A stretch of 64,000 nucleotides of DNA, from contig NZ_RQGH01000026.1 of assembly GCF_004769635.1 (NCBI RefSeq), positions 62,001 through 126,000 of the forward strand. The letters are read 5' to 3'. This DNA comes from Leptospira jelokensis. Its GTDB lineage: Bacteria; Spirochaetota; Leptospiria; Leptospirales; Leptospiraceae. The translations under genes and the position numbers were made by a program. How positions within the stretch are numbered: the first letter of the stretch is position 1; each line of letters begins with the position of its first letter. This document shows, one piece after another, positions 46,167 through 55,957 of the stretch. The notes beneath the pieces are model-generated. The model had not been told where the DNA came from, did not search any database, and saw only the letters and a list, made by a program, of their open reading frames with translations.

Positions 46167-46217
46167 AACCCTATTGAAACCACTTGCCAGATTCGATTAA
46201 ACCAAAAAAACGTAAAC

Positions 46218-46970
46218 ATGGGGAAAAAAATAATCATCGTCGGTGCCTCGAGTGGGATCGGAAAAGCCATTGCTGAACAAGAATTGAACGCTGGGTCCTC
46301 GGTGGTCCTTTTAGCGAGACGGGAAAAGTCCCTGGAATCAATCGCAAAACTTGGCAACCAGACCAAAGAGAAACGCGCCTTTCCTTTGGTCTTTGATGTG
46401 ACCAAATATGCAACTGCTGAAAAAACCTTTCAAAAAGCAGTCTCCCTTCTCGGAGGATTGGACGAAGTGTATTTTGCATCAGGTGTGATGCCTGAAATTT
46501 CCAAAGAAGAATACAACACAGCCAAAGATTTGGAAATGTTAAATGTCAACCTATTGGGTGCCGTTGCATTTCTAAACCCAGTAGCCACCTACTTTACCAA
46601 ACAAAAATCGGGCAAAATTGTAGGTATCTCCTCCATTGCAGGGGAAAGGGGCAGGAAAGGAAATCCTGTTTATAATACTTCTAAAGCCGGTCTCAATACT
46701 TACTTGGAAGCACTACGCAATCGTTTATCAGAAGTAAATGTTCAAGTAACAACGATTAAACCTGGTTTTGTAAAAACAGATATGACAAAGGGTTTGGTTT
46801 TACCTGAAAAAGGATTATTAAAAGCAATCACGGCTGAGGAAGCCGCAAAAAAAATCCGAGCCATTGTAGCCAGTGGGAAAGACGAAGCTTTTGTCCCTGG
46901 GATTTGGGCACTTGTGGGTCTCATCATCCGAAACATTCCCAATTTTATTTTTAAAAAATTGAGTATCTAA
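46218..46970 (+). CDS. Short-chain dehydrogenase, DprE2-like
   Basis: This 250-residue SDR has the GASSGIG NAD(P) loop, SSIAGERG, and the catalytic YNTSK. It is followed after one base by a DprE1-like FAD oxidase. In mycobacteria DprE1 and DprE2 together epimerise decaprenylphosphoryl ribose to arabinose; a comparable two-step epimerisation of a lipid-linked sugar is a reasonable guess here. A C-terminal hydrophobic segment ([15 protein letters not shown]) suggests membrane contact. Other SDRs would look the same outside this pairing. Confidence 0.75.
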   Translation: MGKKIIIVGASSGIGKAIAEQELNAGSSVVLLARREKSLESIAKLGNQTKEKRAFPLVFDVTKYATAEKTFQKAVSLLGGLDEVYFASGVMPEISKEEYNTAKDLEMLNVNLLGAVAFLNPVATYFTKQKSGKIVGISSIAGERGRKGNPVYNTSKAGLNTYLEALRNRLSEVNVQVTTIKPGFVKTDMTKGLVLPEKGLLKAITAEEAAKKIRAIVASGKDEAFVPGIWALVGLIIRNIPNFIFKKLSI

Positions 46971-46971
46971 T

Positions 46972-48411
46972 ATGGTCACAAAAAAATCAAAATCCATTCC
47001 TAATTTCAAAGTTCCTCAAAAAGAAAAAGTGGAAGCATGGGGCATGAGTTCTTTTTCCATGTCTCCTGTGTTTCGTCCCGAAACAGAAGAAGAAATCCAA
47101 GAACTTTTTGTGTGGGCAAACCAAACTGGCACCAAAGTCGCGTTACGTGGCGGTGGTTGTAGTTACGGTGATGCATCCACAAATAACGATGGGATCGTTT
47201 TGGACTTAACTCGTTTTAATAAGGTATTAGATTTTAATTTAAAAACCGGGGTGATGACTGTCCAGTCAGGTGCAAGGATCAAAGACCTATGGGAAACAGG
47301 GATTGAAAATGGTTTTTGGCCACCGGTTGTTTCTGGTACCATGATGCCTACACTTGGTGGTGCTCTTTCCATGAACATCCATGGAAAAAATAATTTTAAA
47401 GTGGGCACCATTGGGGAACACATTAAAGAATTCACTTTTTTAACTGCAAAGGGAGAAATTCTCACTTGTTCTCCTAAAAAAAATTCAGACCTATTTTATT
47501 CAGCGATCTCCGGCTTCGGAATGTTAGGTTGTTTTTTAACAGTCCAAATCAAAATGAAACCAATCTATTCTGGAAAAATGAAAATTGATCCTGTTTATGT
47601 TCGTAACTTCGATGAGTTATTTGAATACTTTGAAGAACATTACAAATCCGCAGATTATTTAGTGGGTTGGATTGATGCATTTGCTTCTGGAAAGTCTCTT
47701 GGTCGAGGTCAAATCCACAAAGCAACAAACCTTAAAGAAGGGGAAGATCCTGATTTTCCAGGTAATTGTTTATTAGAAAGGCAACACTTACCTTCACGAT
47801 TGTTTTATGTGATCCCAAAAAAATGGATGTGGATCCTGATGCGGCCTTTCAGCTTCAATTTTGGAATGCGAATGATCAATTTGGCCAAATGCATTGCCAG
47901 TATTTTAGTAAACCATAAAGCATATTACCAAGGACATGCTGAGTATGCATTTTTATTGGACTATGTGCCAAATTGGAAATTTGTTTACAAACCTGGAGCG
48001 ATGATCCAATACCAAGTGTTCATTCCAAAAGAAGGCGCAAAACAAGCATTCCGTGAAATATTCACAAAATGCCAAGAACGTGGGATTGTGAATTATTTAT
48101 CTGTCTTCAAAAAACACAAACCAGATCCATTTTTACTCACACATGCGGTGGACGGATTTTCAATGGCAATGGACTTCCCTGTGACAAAAAGTAACCGCGA
48201 AAAATTATGGGCTTTGTGTTATGAGTTAGATGAAATTGTTTTGAAATACAAAGGAAGGTTTTACTTTGCCAAGGATTCAACTCTTCGCAAACGAGTGATG
48301 GAATCCTACTTTCCAAAAGAGAATCTAAAAAAGTTTTATAGTTTGAAGAAAAAGTATGATCCAAAAGGAATTTTACAAACGGATTTATACAAACGAGTGT
48401 TTTTAACATAA
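46972..48411 (+). CDS. FAD-binding oxidase, DprE1-like
   Basis: This 479-residue flavoprotein has the FAD domain [45 protein letters not shown], and the C-terminal FAD-oxidase part, ending [12 protein letters not shown]. The layout matches DprE1 (GRSYGD-type loop, then [13 protein letters not shown] and a KDSTLR segment). Paired with the upstream SDR, it probably oxidises the 2-hydroxyl of a lipid-linked sugar, which the SDR then reduces. Which sugar is not shown. A hydrophobic insertion near 280-310 ([17 protein letters not shown]) could contact the membrane. A good terminator follows at 48448. Confidence 0.8.
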   Translation: MVTKKSKSIPNFKVPQKEKVEAWGMSSFSMSPVFRPETEEEIQELFVWANQTGTKVALRGGGCSYGDASTNNDGIVLDLTRFNKVLDFNLKTGVMTVQSGARIKDLWETGIENGFWPPVVSGTMMPTLGGALSMNIHGKNNFKVGTIGEHIKEFTFLTAKGEILTCSPKKNSDLFYSAISGFGMLGCFLTVQIKMKPIYSGKMKIDPVYVRNFDELFEYFEEHYKSADYLVGWIDAFASGKSLGRGQIHKATNLKEGEDPDFPGNCLLERQHLPSRLFYVIPKKWMWILMRPFSFNFGMRMINLAKCIASILVNHKAYYQGHAEYAFLLDYVPNWKFVYKPGAMIQYQVFIPKEGAKQAFREIFTKCQERGIVNYLSVFKKHKPDPFLLTHAVDGFSMAMDFPVTKSNREKLWALCYELDEIVLKYKGRFYFAKDSTLRKRVMESYFPKENLKKFYSLKKKYDPKGILQTDLYKRVFLT

Positions 48412-48447
48412 GTAACTTTTTAGAAAACGAAACAGATCCATTCAATA

Positions 48448-48490
48448 GGTGTTATCTTTTCCAAACAAAGGGGAAGGTAACATCTTTTTT
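48448..48490 (+). terminator. Rho-independent terminator after the DprE1-like gene
   Basis: GGTGTTATC and GGTAACATC, extended by TTCC and GGAA with a two-base bulge, form a long stem followed by TTTTTT (48485-48490). The remaining gap 48491-48571 has no supported gene. Confidence 0.8.
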
Positions 48491-48571
48491 AGTCATGCCT
48501 GACAAAGATAAATTCTTTTCTAAAAAGCCAAATCCACTTCCCAACCAAAAGAGATAAAATCACTCTTCAAG

Positions 48572-49708
48572 TTAGATATTCATCCTTCTGTATAAAAAAT
48601 AAGCCGCATAGGTAAAAATCACAGGAGTCATCCACATACCAATCCAAATCGGCAGTGCACCATTTTCAGCCAATGTTTTTGCAATAGAATTTAGAATATA
48701 ATACAATAATACAACAGCTATGGTAAGACCAAGGCTTGCGACACCTGCAGAACGTTTGGTGATGGCACCAGCAAGGGCACCAAGTGTCACAACGACAAAC
48801 GACATGAGTGGCATGGCAAAAGCCAAGTGTTGTTGGACAATGACGTTTCGATACGGGATCCCTTTTGTTATCCTTGATTCGATTTCATCCGAAAGTTCAA
48901 AAAAATTCATCTCTTCTGGGTTACGTATCGGTTTGGAAAAATAAGCCAAATCCTCAGGGAAGTCATAAGTTTTTTCAGCGTATTTGGTCCTTGATACCAG
49001 TTCCAAATTTTCATTGAAACGAACTTCTTCTGCGTCATACAAAATCCAAGAATGTGGGTTTGGAATGAACTTTGCTTTTTGTGAAGTCACAGTATAAGTG
49101 GGATGACCATCACTTAATATTTCGATATAATTGAATCCACCTTTGATTGTGCTTTCTTTTTCATCGATCCAATACACGTAATAAAAACCTTTTTTGCCTT
49201 TGATGTGTAGTTGGTAGACAAAATCGATCAAACGATTCGAACCTTTTGCCATGATACTAAATTCGACTTGAGCTTTTTTATTGGCAGGGATCACAACCAG
49301 CTGACCAAAAAGCGTCATAACAAGCCAAATGATGATTCCAAAAAACAAAATTGGAGTGATGATACGAATGAATGATACTCCCGCAACCATCATGGCAACC
49401 AACTCTTTATTCACACTAAATTGTCCAATGACAAAACAAACGGAGAACATAAGTGCAGGTGCAACTACTTGGTCCACCATGGATGGTAAGGAATACAAGA
49501 CATGTAAATACACATGAGATTGGCTCACTTTGGATGAAACCAGATACTTCATCACATCAGTGAATTTATAAATTACAATCATCGATGTTAACATGATGAG
49601 TGTGCCTAAAAATGTTTTAAAAAAATCAAAAAACAAATATCGATCGAGAGTTCGAAACGGAATAAACTCTCTTTTGAACCAGAGAAACGGTGTTAAAATA
49701 AGGTTCAT
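48572..49708 (-). CDS. LptF/LptG-family permease
   Basis: This 378-residue inner-membrane protein has the YjgP/YjgQ layout: three helices near the N-terminus (RYLFFDFFKTFLGTLIMLTSM and following), a periplasmic jellyroll-type domain (about 150-260) and three C-terminal helices. It would be one half of the LPS-exporting ABC transporter LptB2FG. The partner permease is not in the window, so F or G cannot be told apart. It ends a minus operon whose upstream genes include PBP1c. The start overlaps the PP2C stop by four bases. Confidence 0.85.
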   Translation of the reverse strand: MNLILTPFLWFKREFIPFRTLDRYLFFDFFKTFLGTLIMLTSMIVIYKFTDVMKYLVSSKVSQSHVYLHVLYSLPSMVDQVVAPALMFSVCFVIGQFSVNKELVAMMVAGVSFIRIITPILFFGIIIWLVMTLFGQLVVIPANKKAQVEFSIMAKGSNRLIDFVYQLHIKGKKGFYYVYWIDEKESTIKGGFNYIEILSDGHPTYTVTSQKAKFIPNPHSWILYDAEEVRFNENLELVSRTKYAEKTYDFPEDLAYFSKPIRNPEEMNFFELSDEIESRITKGIPYRNVIVQQHLAFAMPLMSFVVVTLGALAGAITKRSAGVASLGLTIAVVLLYYILNSIAKTLAENGALPIWIGMWMTPVIFTYAAYFLYRRMNI

Positions 49709-50988
49709 TGTATTTCCAATAACAACATACTCATATCATCGGAAATCTGCTTTGCAGAATATGACATTGAGTCTTCATAAATAGCAGTTAAAAATTCATC
49801 ACCTTTTTTGTCAGAATGATTTTTGATGGCAGAGAACAAATGTTCCTCCCCGTACATTTCACCCGATTCATCAAATACTTCTAAAATTCCATCGGAATAC
49901 AATAAAATCCGGTCTCCTTTTGTGAGGGTGATTTCGTAATTCTTTAATTGTGGTTTCAAAAAACTAACAATCAGAGTCCCGAGACCTTCCAAAAATTTTG
50001 GACCGGTTTCATTTGTAATATGGATGATGGGAGGATGGCCAGCAATGGAATACTGTAACTGCTTTGATTCAAAATCAAAAAATAAAACACAAGCACTGAT
50101 GTGATTATTGGGAACTAAAGATTGAAGATCGTCATGGATCGCTTTTAAACATTCAGAAGGTAACGATTTGTTCCCATGGATTTTGAAAGCAAGGACTGCC
50201 ATTGCAGAAACCATAGCCGAAGCAATCCCGTGGCCAGAAACATCGGCAAAAAAAATCGCCATTTTTCCATCCTCACGTTCCAAGTAACTGATGGCGTCTC
50301 CTCCCACTTGGTCAAAAGAACGAAAAAAAGAATGGATTTTGACTGCCTTTATTTTTGGCCAATCGGTTGTCACCAAATTGGATTGGGTTTCATTGGCAAG
50401 TTCCAACTCACTTAACATTCGATCCTGGAATTTTTTTAATTGAGATTCGGATATCCTTAATTTCTCGACTGAACTCAATCGTATATTGAGTGTTAGGTAA
50501 GAAACTAAAGCAGGAGTGATGATGGCAGATAAATAAAGTGGTAAATCCACTTGGTGTTCTTTAGAATAAATCCCAACTAAAATTCCTGCAGAGGTGACGG
50601 TTCCCAAATACGAAACAAGTGAACGTCTGTCCACAAAACTGACTCCGATACAAGTTAAAACCAAAATCATCCCAACCAGATAACCGATGTAAAGTGAGTT
50701 CCAATACAATAGAATGAGAGAATGAGCACTCATTGTATAAAAGAAAACAAACATAATGGCTTGGATATTTTTCCGAACCCATTTGATAAAGTAGGTGGCA
50801 ATAAAAAAACTGATCGTAATTGAAGCGTGGGCCACTCGAATCCACTTTGGGTCATAAAGACCTAGTTCGTCCACAGGAGCAAAGATCCCAAACCCAATGA
50901 ATCCAGAAAACACAGCAAGGCAGATTCTTGAAATTTTTAGAACTTCATCGTCTAATTTAAAATCATCTTGCTTACTTTCTTTTTTCAT
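49705..50988 (-). CDS. Membrane SpoIIE-type PP2C phosphatase
   Basis: This 427-residue protein has six to seven N-terminal membrane helices (about 15-180), a short coiled linker and a C-terminal SpoIIE phosphatase domain. The phosphatase motifs are QVGGDAISYLE, FADVSGHGIASAMVSAM, SIAGHPPIIH, LYSDGILEVFD and the last SDDMSMLL. It would dephosphorylate an STAS partner in response to a membrane signal. It overlaps both neighbours by four bases in the minus operon. The partner is not adjacent. Confidence 0.85.
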   Translation of the reverse strand: MKKESKQDDFKLDDEVLKISRICLAVFSGFIGFGIFAPVDELGLYDPKWIRVAHASITISFFIATYFIKWVRKNIQAIMFVFFYTMSAHSLILLYWNSLYIGYLVGMILVLTCIGVSFVDRRSLVSYLGTVTSAGILVGIYSKEHQVDLPLYLSAIITPALVSYLTLNIRLSSVEKLRISESQLKKFQDRMLSELELANETQSNLVTTDWPKIKAVKIHSFFRSFDQVGGDAISYLEREDGKMAIFFADVSGHGIASAMVSAMAVLAFKIHGNKSLPSECLKAIHDDLQSLVPNNHISACVLFFDFESKQLQYSIAGHPPIIHITNETGPKFLEGLGTLIVSFLKPQLKNYEITLTKGDRILLYSDGILEVFDESGEMYGEEHLFSAIKNHSDKKGDEFLTAIYEDSMSYSAKQISDDMSMLLLEIQ

Positions 50989-51410
50989 ACCAAATGAGTA
51001 CTTCCGAATTTTGTTTTAAAATAATCTGGCAATGCAGAAGGTTTTTGCAAAGAAAAGTCAAACCAAACAAAAGAAGCATTTCCCGTTAACACACATTCAT
51101 CGGCTTCATTCCACATAGAACAAATTACAGAAAATGCGCGAGAAGAAATCGAAGAAACTTCTAACGTGATTTCGAGTGTGGCGGGAAAAACTACTTGTTT
51201 GCGATAGTCCATATCCAAATGAGTTAACACAGGGCCAGCTTTCACTGGTTTAAGTGGAGAATCCCAAAGTCCTTCTTTGGTAAAATAATCCGCCCTTGCG
51301 GATTCAAAATAACGAACATAGGTTACATTATTGACATGACCAAAAGCATCCATCTCTCCCCAGACAACTTGTTGGATGAATTTATGTTTGTATTTTGTTG
51401 GTTTTGACAT
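50985..51410 (-). CDS. Acyl-CoA thioesterase, 4HBT hot-dog family
   Basis: This 141-residue hot-dog thioesterase has VVWGEMDAFGHVNNVTYVRYFESARADY, with the catalytic Asp in DAFGHVNN, and a typical strand LDMDYRKQVVFPATLEITL. The family hydrolyses acyl-CoA or acyl-ACP (YbgC/FadM-like). It lies between pbpC and the PP2C gene in the operon; the substrate is unknown. TAGG lies eight bases before the ATG. Confidence 0.85.
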   Translation of the reverse strand: MSKPTKYKHKFIQQVVWGEMDAFGHVNNVTYVRYFESARADYFTKEGLWDSPLKPVKAGPVLTHLDMDYRKQVVFPATLEITLEVSSISSRAFSVICSMWNEADECVLTGNASFVWFDFSLQKPSALPDYFKTKFGSTHLV

Positions 51411-51415
51411 GGTAC

Positions 51416-53575
51416 CTACCGAACTTCAAAAAAAGACAATGAAACCACTCTCTCTTCTTTGTCTTTGATTTCCAAACGATACTCTCCTTTTTTAGGTTCC
51501 CACAGGTATGGACCTTTTGCGTTTGCGAGAAACATATCGTTCAAATAATACGAATAGGAAACATCATAAGAACTAATTGTAAAGAGGATTTTTTGTCGGC
51601 CACTTGGGATATCCGGATCCACTGCAAAAATACTTCCACTCACAGGTGTCAAAATTCTAAATGATTTTGTTTTTTCTATCTCGTTTGGATTAGACGAAGA
51701 TTTTTCCTCATTTGATTTGTTTTCTTCTGTCCATATTGCTTCCGACGGAGATTGTAATTTGGAACCCAATGATTCGTGTAATAGGTCCATCGTCTCTCGC
51801 CAAACAGGTGCGGCACCGGTGATCCCTGAAACATCTAACATCGGTGCACCTGTGGGATTGCCAACCCATACTCCTACTGTATAATGTTCTGAATAACCGA
51901 TACACCAATTGTCACGCATATCTTGACTTGTACCTGTTTTAACAGAGGTATAATACGATGTTGATAAAAAATTATCCCAACCAAAACCAAGAGATCTTGC
52001 TTCTCGGTCAGAAAGGATATCGGAGATCATATAACTCACTTGGGGTGAAAATATTGGTTTTGCAATTCTAACATTAGACTCCTGTACCCAATTCACCGGA
52101 GAATACGTTCCACCGTTTGCAAATACACGGTACGCATTGGTAAGTTCTAATAAACTAATGTCAGCTGCACCCAAAGCAAGTGAAGGTCCATAGTATTCAG
52201 GATATTGTAATCCTTGGATTCCAAGGTCTTCCAATAATGAAACAAACTCATTCACATCTAAATATGACAAAGCACGAATTGCTGGAATATTAAGAGACGA
52301 TGCCAAACTTTCTCTCACCGTAACATTCCCTTTGTAAGATTTATCATAATTGAGAGGCCTATAAATACCCTGGTACACGGAAATCCCGATGGGTGAATCG
52401 GATAAGATGGAATTTGGTGTTAATTTTTTCTTTTGAAAGTTTAAAGCATATACAAAAGGTTTCAGAGTAGAACCTACTTGTCGTTTGGTGCGAATTAAAT
52501 CCAAATGCGAAACAGAACTTTCTTTTCCAATATTAGAAACATAAACCAAAACATTTCCTGTTTTGTTTTCTAAAACAATCACAGCTCCATCTTTAACATT
52601 TCGATTTTCTAAAGTTTTGATATTTCTAATTAAAATTTCTTCTACTTTCTTTTGGTAAAAAAAGGATAAAGTAGTTTCAATTTTGTCGGAACTTTTTTCC
52701 AAGGAAGGCATCCATCCTAAAATGGATTTCGCAAATTGAGGGACAAAAGATGGATACTGTACATAATCTGTGTTACGAAATAACGATTCCCTTACAAATC
52801 TTGAGACATCTTCACAATCAGAGTTACCACCATCTCTTTCCCATTTAAGGGCACACACGCGTTTGGCAATCGTTTCAATGGGACTTTGAGGAGATCGAAT
52901 GAGTGCGGCAAGTAAGTAGGATTCGTTTGGTGTGAGTGCACTCACTGACTTTCGGAAAAGTCCATTTGCAGCAGCGGATATCCCTTTTAATTCTCCACGA
53001 AAATAAATCAAATTTACATAAGCGGTGAAAATTTCTTCCTTGGTCCAAAATGATTCCAGTTCCCTTGCCCGATTGATTTGTTTTATTTTTTGAAAGATCG
53101 ACTTACGTTTGTTCGGACTTGGTTGCAACTCGGGGTCTAAAATCGTGGCTAGTTGCATGGAAATTGTAGATGCTCCGCGAAGGGAAGACCCTTTAAGACT
53201 TGTCCAAAACGATGCGATGATGGCGTTCCCATCCACACCATTGTGTTGGAAAAACCGTTTGTCTTCAGCGTGTAAAATCGAATCTACTAAATACTTTGGA
53301 AATTCTTGGTATTCAACCCAATCTTCAGATCGATAGTCTTTACGTATGCGCAAACGTTGGATGAGTTCTCCCTTCCGATCATAAAATCGAATGTCGGAAG
53401 GTTGGTAATTGGATTTTACTTCCGTATAAGTAGGGAAGGCAAATAACGTTGTTGTGAAAAAGAATAAATAAAAAATCGAAACAATAATAATGAATTTTTG
53501 AAAATTAAAAAAATTTAAATTAAGAAAAACATACGAAAGAGAAACATCAATCTTCCAATGTTTGATTTGTTTCAT
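51416..53575 (-). CDS. pbpC: Penicillin-binding protein 1C
   Basis: This bifunctional peptidoglycan glycosyltransferase/transpeptidase has a single membrane helix (FIIIVSIFYLFFFTTTLFAF) and a GT51 domain (HAEDKRFFQHNGVDGNA with the catalytic Glu; STISMQLA). Its transpeptidase has STLK near residue 368 and TSQDMRDNWCIGY near the end of the domain, followed by a PBP1C C-terminal beta domain. About 719 residues from the ATG at 53575, which has AGG seven bases upstream; ATG 53605 and 53629 are in-frame alternatives that lie deeper inside the RsmD gene. The overlap with that gene is at least 28 bases. Confidence 0.9.
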   Translation of the reverse strand: MKQIKHWKIDVSLSYVFLNLNFFNFQKFIIIVSIFYLFFFTTTLFAFPTYTEVKSNYQPSDIRFYDRKGELIQRLRIRKDYRSEDWVEYQEFPKYLVDSILHAEDKRFFQHNGVDGNAIIASFWTSLKGSSLRGASTISMQLATILDPELQPSPNKRKSIFQKIKQINRARELESFWTKEEIFTAYVNLIYFRGELKGISAAANGLFRKSVSALTPNESYLLAALIRSPQSPIETIAKRVCALKWERDGGNSDCEDVSRFVRESLFRNTDYVQYPSFVPQFAKSILGWMPSLEKSSDKIETTLSFFYQKKVEEILIRNIKTLENRNVKDGAVIVLENKTGNVLVYVSNIGKESSVSHLDLIRTKRQVGSTLKPFVYALNFQKKKLTPNSILSDSPIGISVYQGIYRPLNYDKSYKGNVTVRESLASSLNIPAIRALSYLDVNEFVSLLEDLGIQGLQYPEYYGPSLALGAADISLLELTNAYRVFANGGTYSPVNWVQESNVRIAKPIFSPQVSYMISDILSDREARSLGFGWDNFLSTSYYTSVKTGTSQDMRDNWCIGYSEHYTVGVWVGNPTGAPMLDVSGITGAAPVWRETMDLLHESLGSKLQSPSEAIWTEENKSNEEKSSSNPNEIEKTKSFRILTPVSGSIFAVDPDIPSGRQKILFTISSYDVSYSYYLNDMFLANAKGPYLWEPKKGEYRLEIKDKEERVVSLSFFEVR

Positions 53576-54161
53576 AACCTGTTTCAATGATGAGATGGCT
53601 TCCATACTCTCTGATTTTATAGGGAACATTTACCCAGATATTTTGCACAGTTTGATGTTCGGGGATTTGACATAGTATTAAATAAGGTTTTCCAGTGGAT
53701 AAACAAAACTGATACAATTCTTCCAACATCGTTTGCATACGAGCTGGTGTTACTGACCAATAGGTATACGGTGGATCTAAATAAAAAATATAAGCAGTTT
53801 CGTCACCTATCTCCCATTTTAATACATGTTTTGTGGCATCTTTCCGAAATAATTGCACATTACGCAACCCACGAAACAAATTATGTAAATTCCGAAATCT
53901 AGTTTGATCGAGTTCATAAGTGAGCAGTCGTTTTACGGACAAACTGTACGCTTCGGCAGAGATCTGACCACTCCCTGCAAAATAGTCACAAAACAAAATC
54001 GAATCGAAACTCAGTCCCCAAGAGAGTAAACGAGAATCCATTAGAGAAAAAATGGCTTTTTTCACCAAACTGTTGGTAAAATTTAAATGACCAGAAACAT
54101 CGGGAGGTGTCGGGATTTCTTTTCCTTTCCACTTCCCCTGTGAGATGCGCAAACCCTTCAT
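53547..54161 (-). CDS. RsmD-family methyltransferase
   Basis: This 204-residue methyltransferase has the RsmD pattern: GKWKGKEIPTPP at the start, LFCDYFAGSGQISAEA for SAM binding, and the catalytic DPPYTYW. RsmD methylates G966 of 16S rRNA. Residues around FAGSG differ from the usual LFAGTG/SGALG, so the rRNA target is not certain. It begins immediately after the stop of the preceding gene and overlaps pbpC by at least 28 bases. Confidence 0.8.
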   Translation of the reverse strand: MKGLRISQGKWKGKEIPTPPDVSGHLNFTNSLVKKAIFSLMDSRLLSWGLSFDSILFCDYFAGSGQISAEAYSLSVKRLLTYELDQTRFRNLHNLFRGLRNVQLFRKDATKHVLKWEIGDETAYIFYLDPPYTYWSVTPARMQTMLEELYQFCLSTGKPYLILCQIPEHQTVQNIWVNVPYKIREYGSHLIIETGYETNQTLED

Positions 54162-54689
54162 TTATTTGGTTACCGTTTTCATTTCTTCTAATTGGGAGAG
54201 AATTTGTTTGGAGGGTGAATTGGATTCAATTTCCGAAAAAATCTTTTTTGCTTCCGAATCATTTTTTAAGTCCAAAAGGCCAAAACCATACAATAATAAG
54301 GCATCATTGTACTTAGGACTTTGTTTTCCCGATTTTTGGAATTCTTTTCCCCATTCAACAAGTAAGTCTGATTCTCCAAATACGAGAGCCCGTTCCATAA
54401 ACAAATAGATAGCGTTCCAATAATGCACTGAGTAACGAAAGTTAGGTGAAACTTCTTTCCCTACTCGTAGTTTTAGATTTGACCAATTTTCTTCCGTGGA
54501 AACATACAGAAAAAAAATCCGAGGATCCTTTTCAGGTTCGCGTCCATTGAGATACTGGAGCGATTGTTTAGAAACAAGAGAATAGTTCCCTTTTTTAAAT
54601 TCTGTATACAAGAGCGAAAATCCAGAGGATTCGCTCCAAAGTAATGTTGGGACGAATAAAAAACAAAAAAAAGATTGGGATAAGGTCAA
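54162..54689 (-). CDS. Exported TPR-like hypothetical protein
   Basis: This 175-residue precursor is not recognised. After a TTG start (54689) comes a signal peptide (LSQSFFCFLFVPTLLWSES). A helical region with TPR-type spacing follows (LYTEFKKGNYSLVSKQSLQYLNG, YNDALLLYGFGLLDLKNDSEAKKIFSEIE). The TTG falls one base after the zinc-ribbon stop; a GTG start at 54719 would overlap that gene and put ten residues before the signal peptide. The stop abuts the RsmD start. Position suggests a periplasmic envelope role, which is inference. Confidence 0.6.
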   Translation of the reverse strand: MTLSQSFFCFLFVPTLLWSESSGFSLLYTEFKKGNYSLVSKQSLQYLNGREPEKDPRIFFLYVSTEENWSNLKLRVGKEVSPNFRYSVHYWNAIYLFMERALVFGESDLLVEWGKEFQKSGKQSPKYNDALLLYGFGLLDLKNDSEAKKIFSEIESNSPSKQILSQLEEMKTVTK

Positions 54690-54690
54690 A

Positions 54691-54870
54691 TTATAGTTCG
54701 GTAATGTTGGATGATCCACACATCGGGCAAATTAACTCCCAAGAATCGAGGTATTCATCCTCACCTTCTGCTTCCCAACGATGGTCACAGTCTTCACAAG
54801 CATATGTTACGACGTCTTCGTTTAGGCTCTCTGCGTCGAATTCGTCATCATCTAAAAAGTCATCTTCCAT
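54691..54870 (-). CDS. Small acidic zinc-ribbon protein, 59 residues
   Basis: This 59-residue protein is short but convincing. It has an acidic N-terminus (MEDDFLDDDEFDAESLNED) and a zinc ribbon formed by CEDC (residues 25-28) and CPMC (48-51), and ends GSSNITEL. The Shine-Dalgarno GAGAAGGG lies directly before the ATG. It heads the minus operon with the exported TPR-like protein one base downstream. Small acidic zinc ribbons often bind RNA polymerase or nucleic acid, but no function can be assigned. Its divergent neighbour starts at 54941. Confidence 0.75.
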   Translation of the reverse strand: MEDDFLDDDEFDAESLNEDVVTYACEDCDHRWEAEGEDEYLDSWELICPMCGSSNITEL

Positions 54871-54940
54871 ACCCTTCTCACTAAATCACAAAGAAAAAGC
54901 CGTGTCAAGTGGGGAGGGCAAAAAAAAATGGGATCAAACG

Positions 54941-55957
54941 ATGGCGATTTACTCTCGGTACGAACCACATAGAAAGAAGAAATCAAAGGCACCGCTATTT
55001 TTATTGGTTTTAGCGCTTGGCCTCTCCGCTTTAGGGTTTACCTATAGAAAAGAAATTTATTTTCTTTTTGCAAAAGACCAAAGCGTTCGAGCAGAAAAGA
55101 CCAAAGAAAAAACGATTGAGCTTTGGAAATCGGGAAACCTCAAAGAGAAGGAAATCGAAGATTTCCAATCGATTGCGATCACCTATTCAGAAAAAGACCC
55201 AACGGATCCCGTTGCCTTCCACTTAATTGCCCGTAGCTTGTTTTGGAATTTGAACCGTCTTGGGATCCAATTTGACCATGATAGTTTGATTTTACATTTA
55301 GGATCACCTTTCCGAGAATTTATCGGAAGTTCCGTTTTGGCCGAATCCACTTTGGATTCCATTTTTTGGAACGCAAGGACAGCTGAATCCTATTCCTCCT
55401 CACCTTTTGCCGATTGGGAAAACAATTTAGTATTATTGTTTTTAGGGGAAACCCATCGCGGTGTCAAACGCCCACAAGTTTTGATTCAGGAGTATGGCAA
55501 CATTGATAGATCCAAACTTTCATTGGAACTGCAATCAGTTTACATTTGGTTACTAACCTTCAATACGATGTTAGCTGGTGATGCCACTGGCCTGGATAAA
55601 TTGATCACCATTACAAAAGATCCAAATTACAAATTAGGCATCCAATTTACACCCAGAGAAGAAAATTTTTTGCGGGGCCTTGGAAAGTATTACAAAAAGG
55701 ATTATGTGGGAGCTTTGTCTCTATTGAGACAAGCCAAAACAACAAACCCCGATACGATCACAGAAACATCAATCATTACAGAAGCGACCATCTTTCATTT
55801 GCAAAACCTTTCTCAAAAAGGAATCGATCTTTTAGAAGAGTATTATACCACCACGGGGAAAAAAAATCCTGAGATCCCGAATTTGGTATCAAAGTTTATG
55901 AAAGAAAAACCAGGTCTTAAAACAAAATTGGATTTATCTTTGGACAAAAAAGAATGA
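54941..55957 (+). CDS. Membrane-anchored hypothetical protein with helical repeats
   Basis: This 338-residue protein has a basic N-terminus (YEPHRKKKSKA), one membrane helix (PLFLLVLALGLSALGFTY) and a helical, TPR-like extracytoplasmic domain (NFLRGLGKYYKKDYVGALSLLRQAKT, EATIFHLQNLSQKGIDLLEEYY). ATG 54941 is chosen because GGGA lies about eight bases upstream; the open frame continues to 54644 antisense to the minus operon. It diverges from the zinc-ribbon gene by 70 bases. Its stop overlaps the next start (ATGA). Confidence 0.65.
   Translation: MAIYSRYEPHRKKKSKAPLFLLVLALGLSALGFTYRKEIYFLFAKDQSVRAEKTKEKTIELWKSGNLKEKEIEDFQSIAITYSEKDPTDPVAFHLIARSLFWNLNRLGIQFDHDSLILHLGSPFREFIGSSVLAESTLDSIFWNARTAESYSSSPFADWENNLVLLFLGETHRGVKRPQVLIQEYGNIDRSKLSLELQSVYIWLLTFNTMLAGDATGLDKLITITKDPNYKLGIQFTPREENFLRGLGKYYKKDYVGALSLLRQAKTTNPDTITETSIITEATIFHLQNLSQKGIDLLEEYYTTTGKKNPEIPNLVSKFMKEKPGLKTKLDLSLDKKE

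Noticed and set aside
48495..48557. 20-codon ORF in the gap before LptF/G
   Set aside because: No ribosome-binding site and directly downstream of a terminator T tract.
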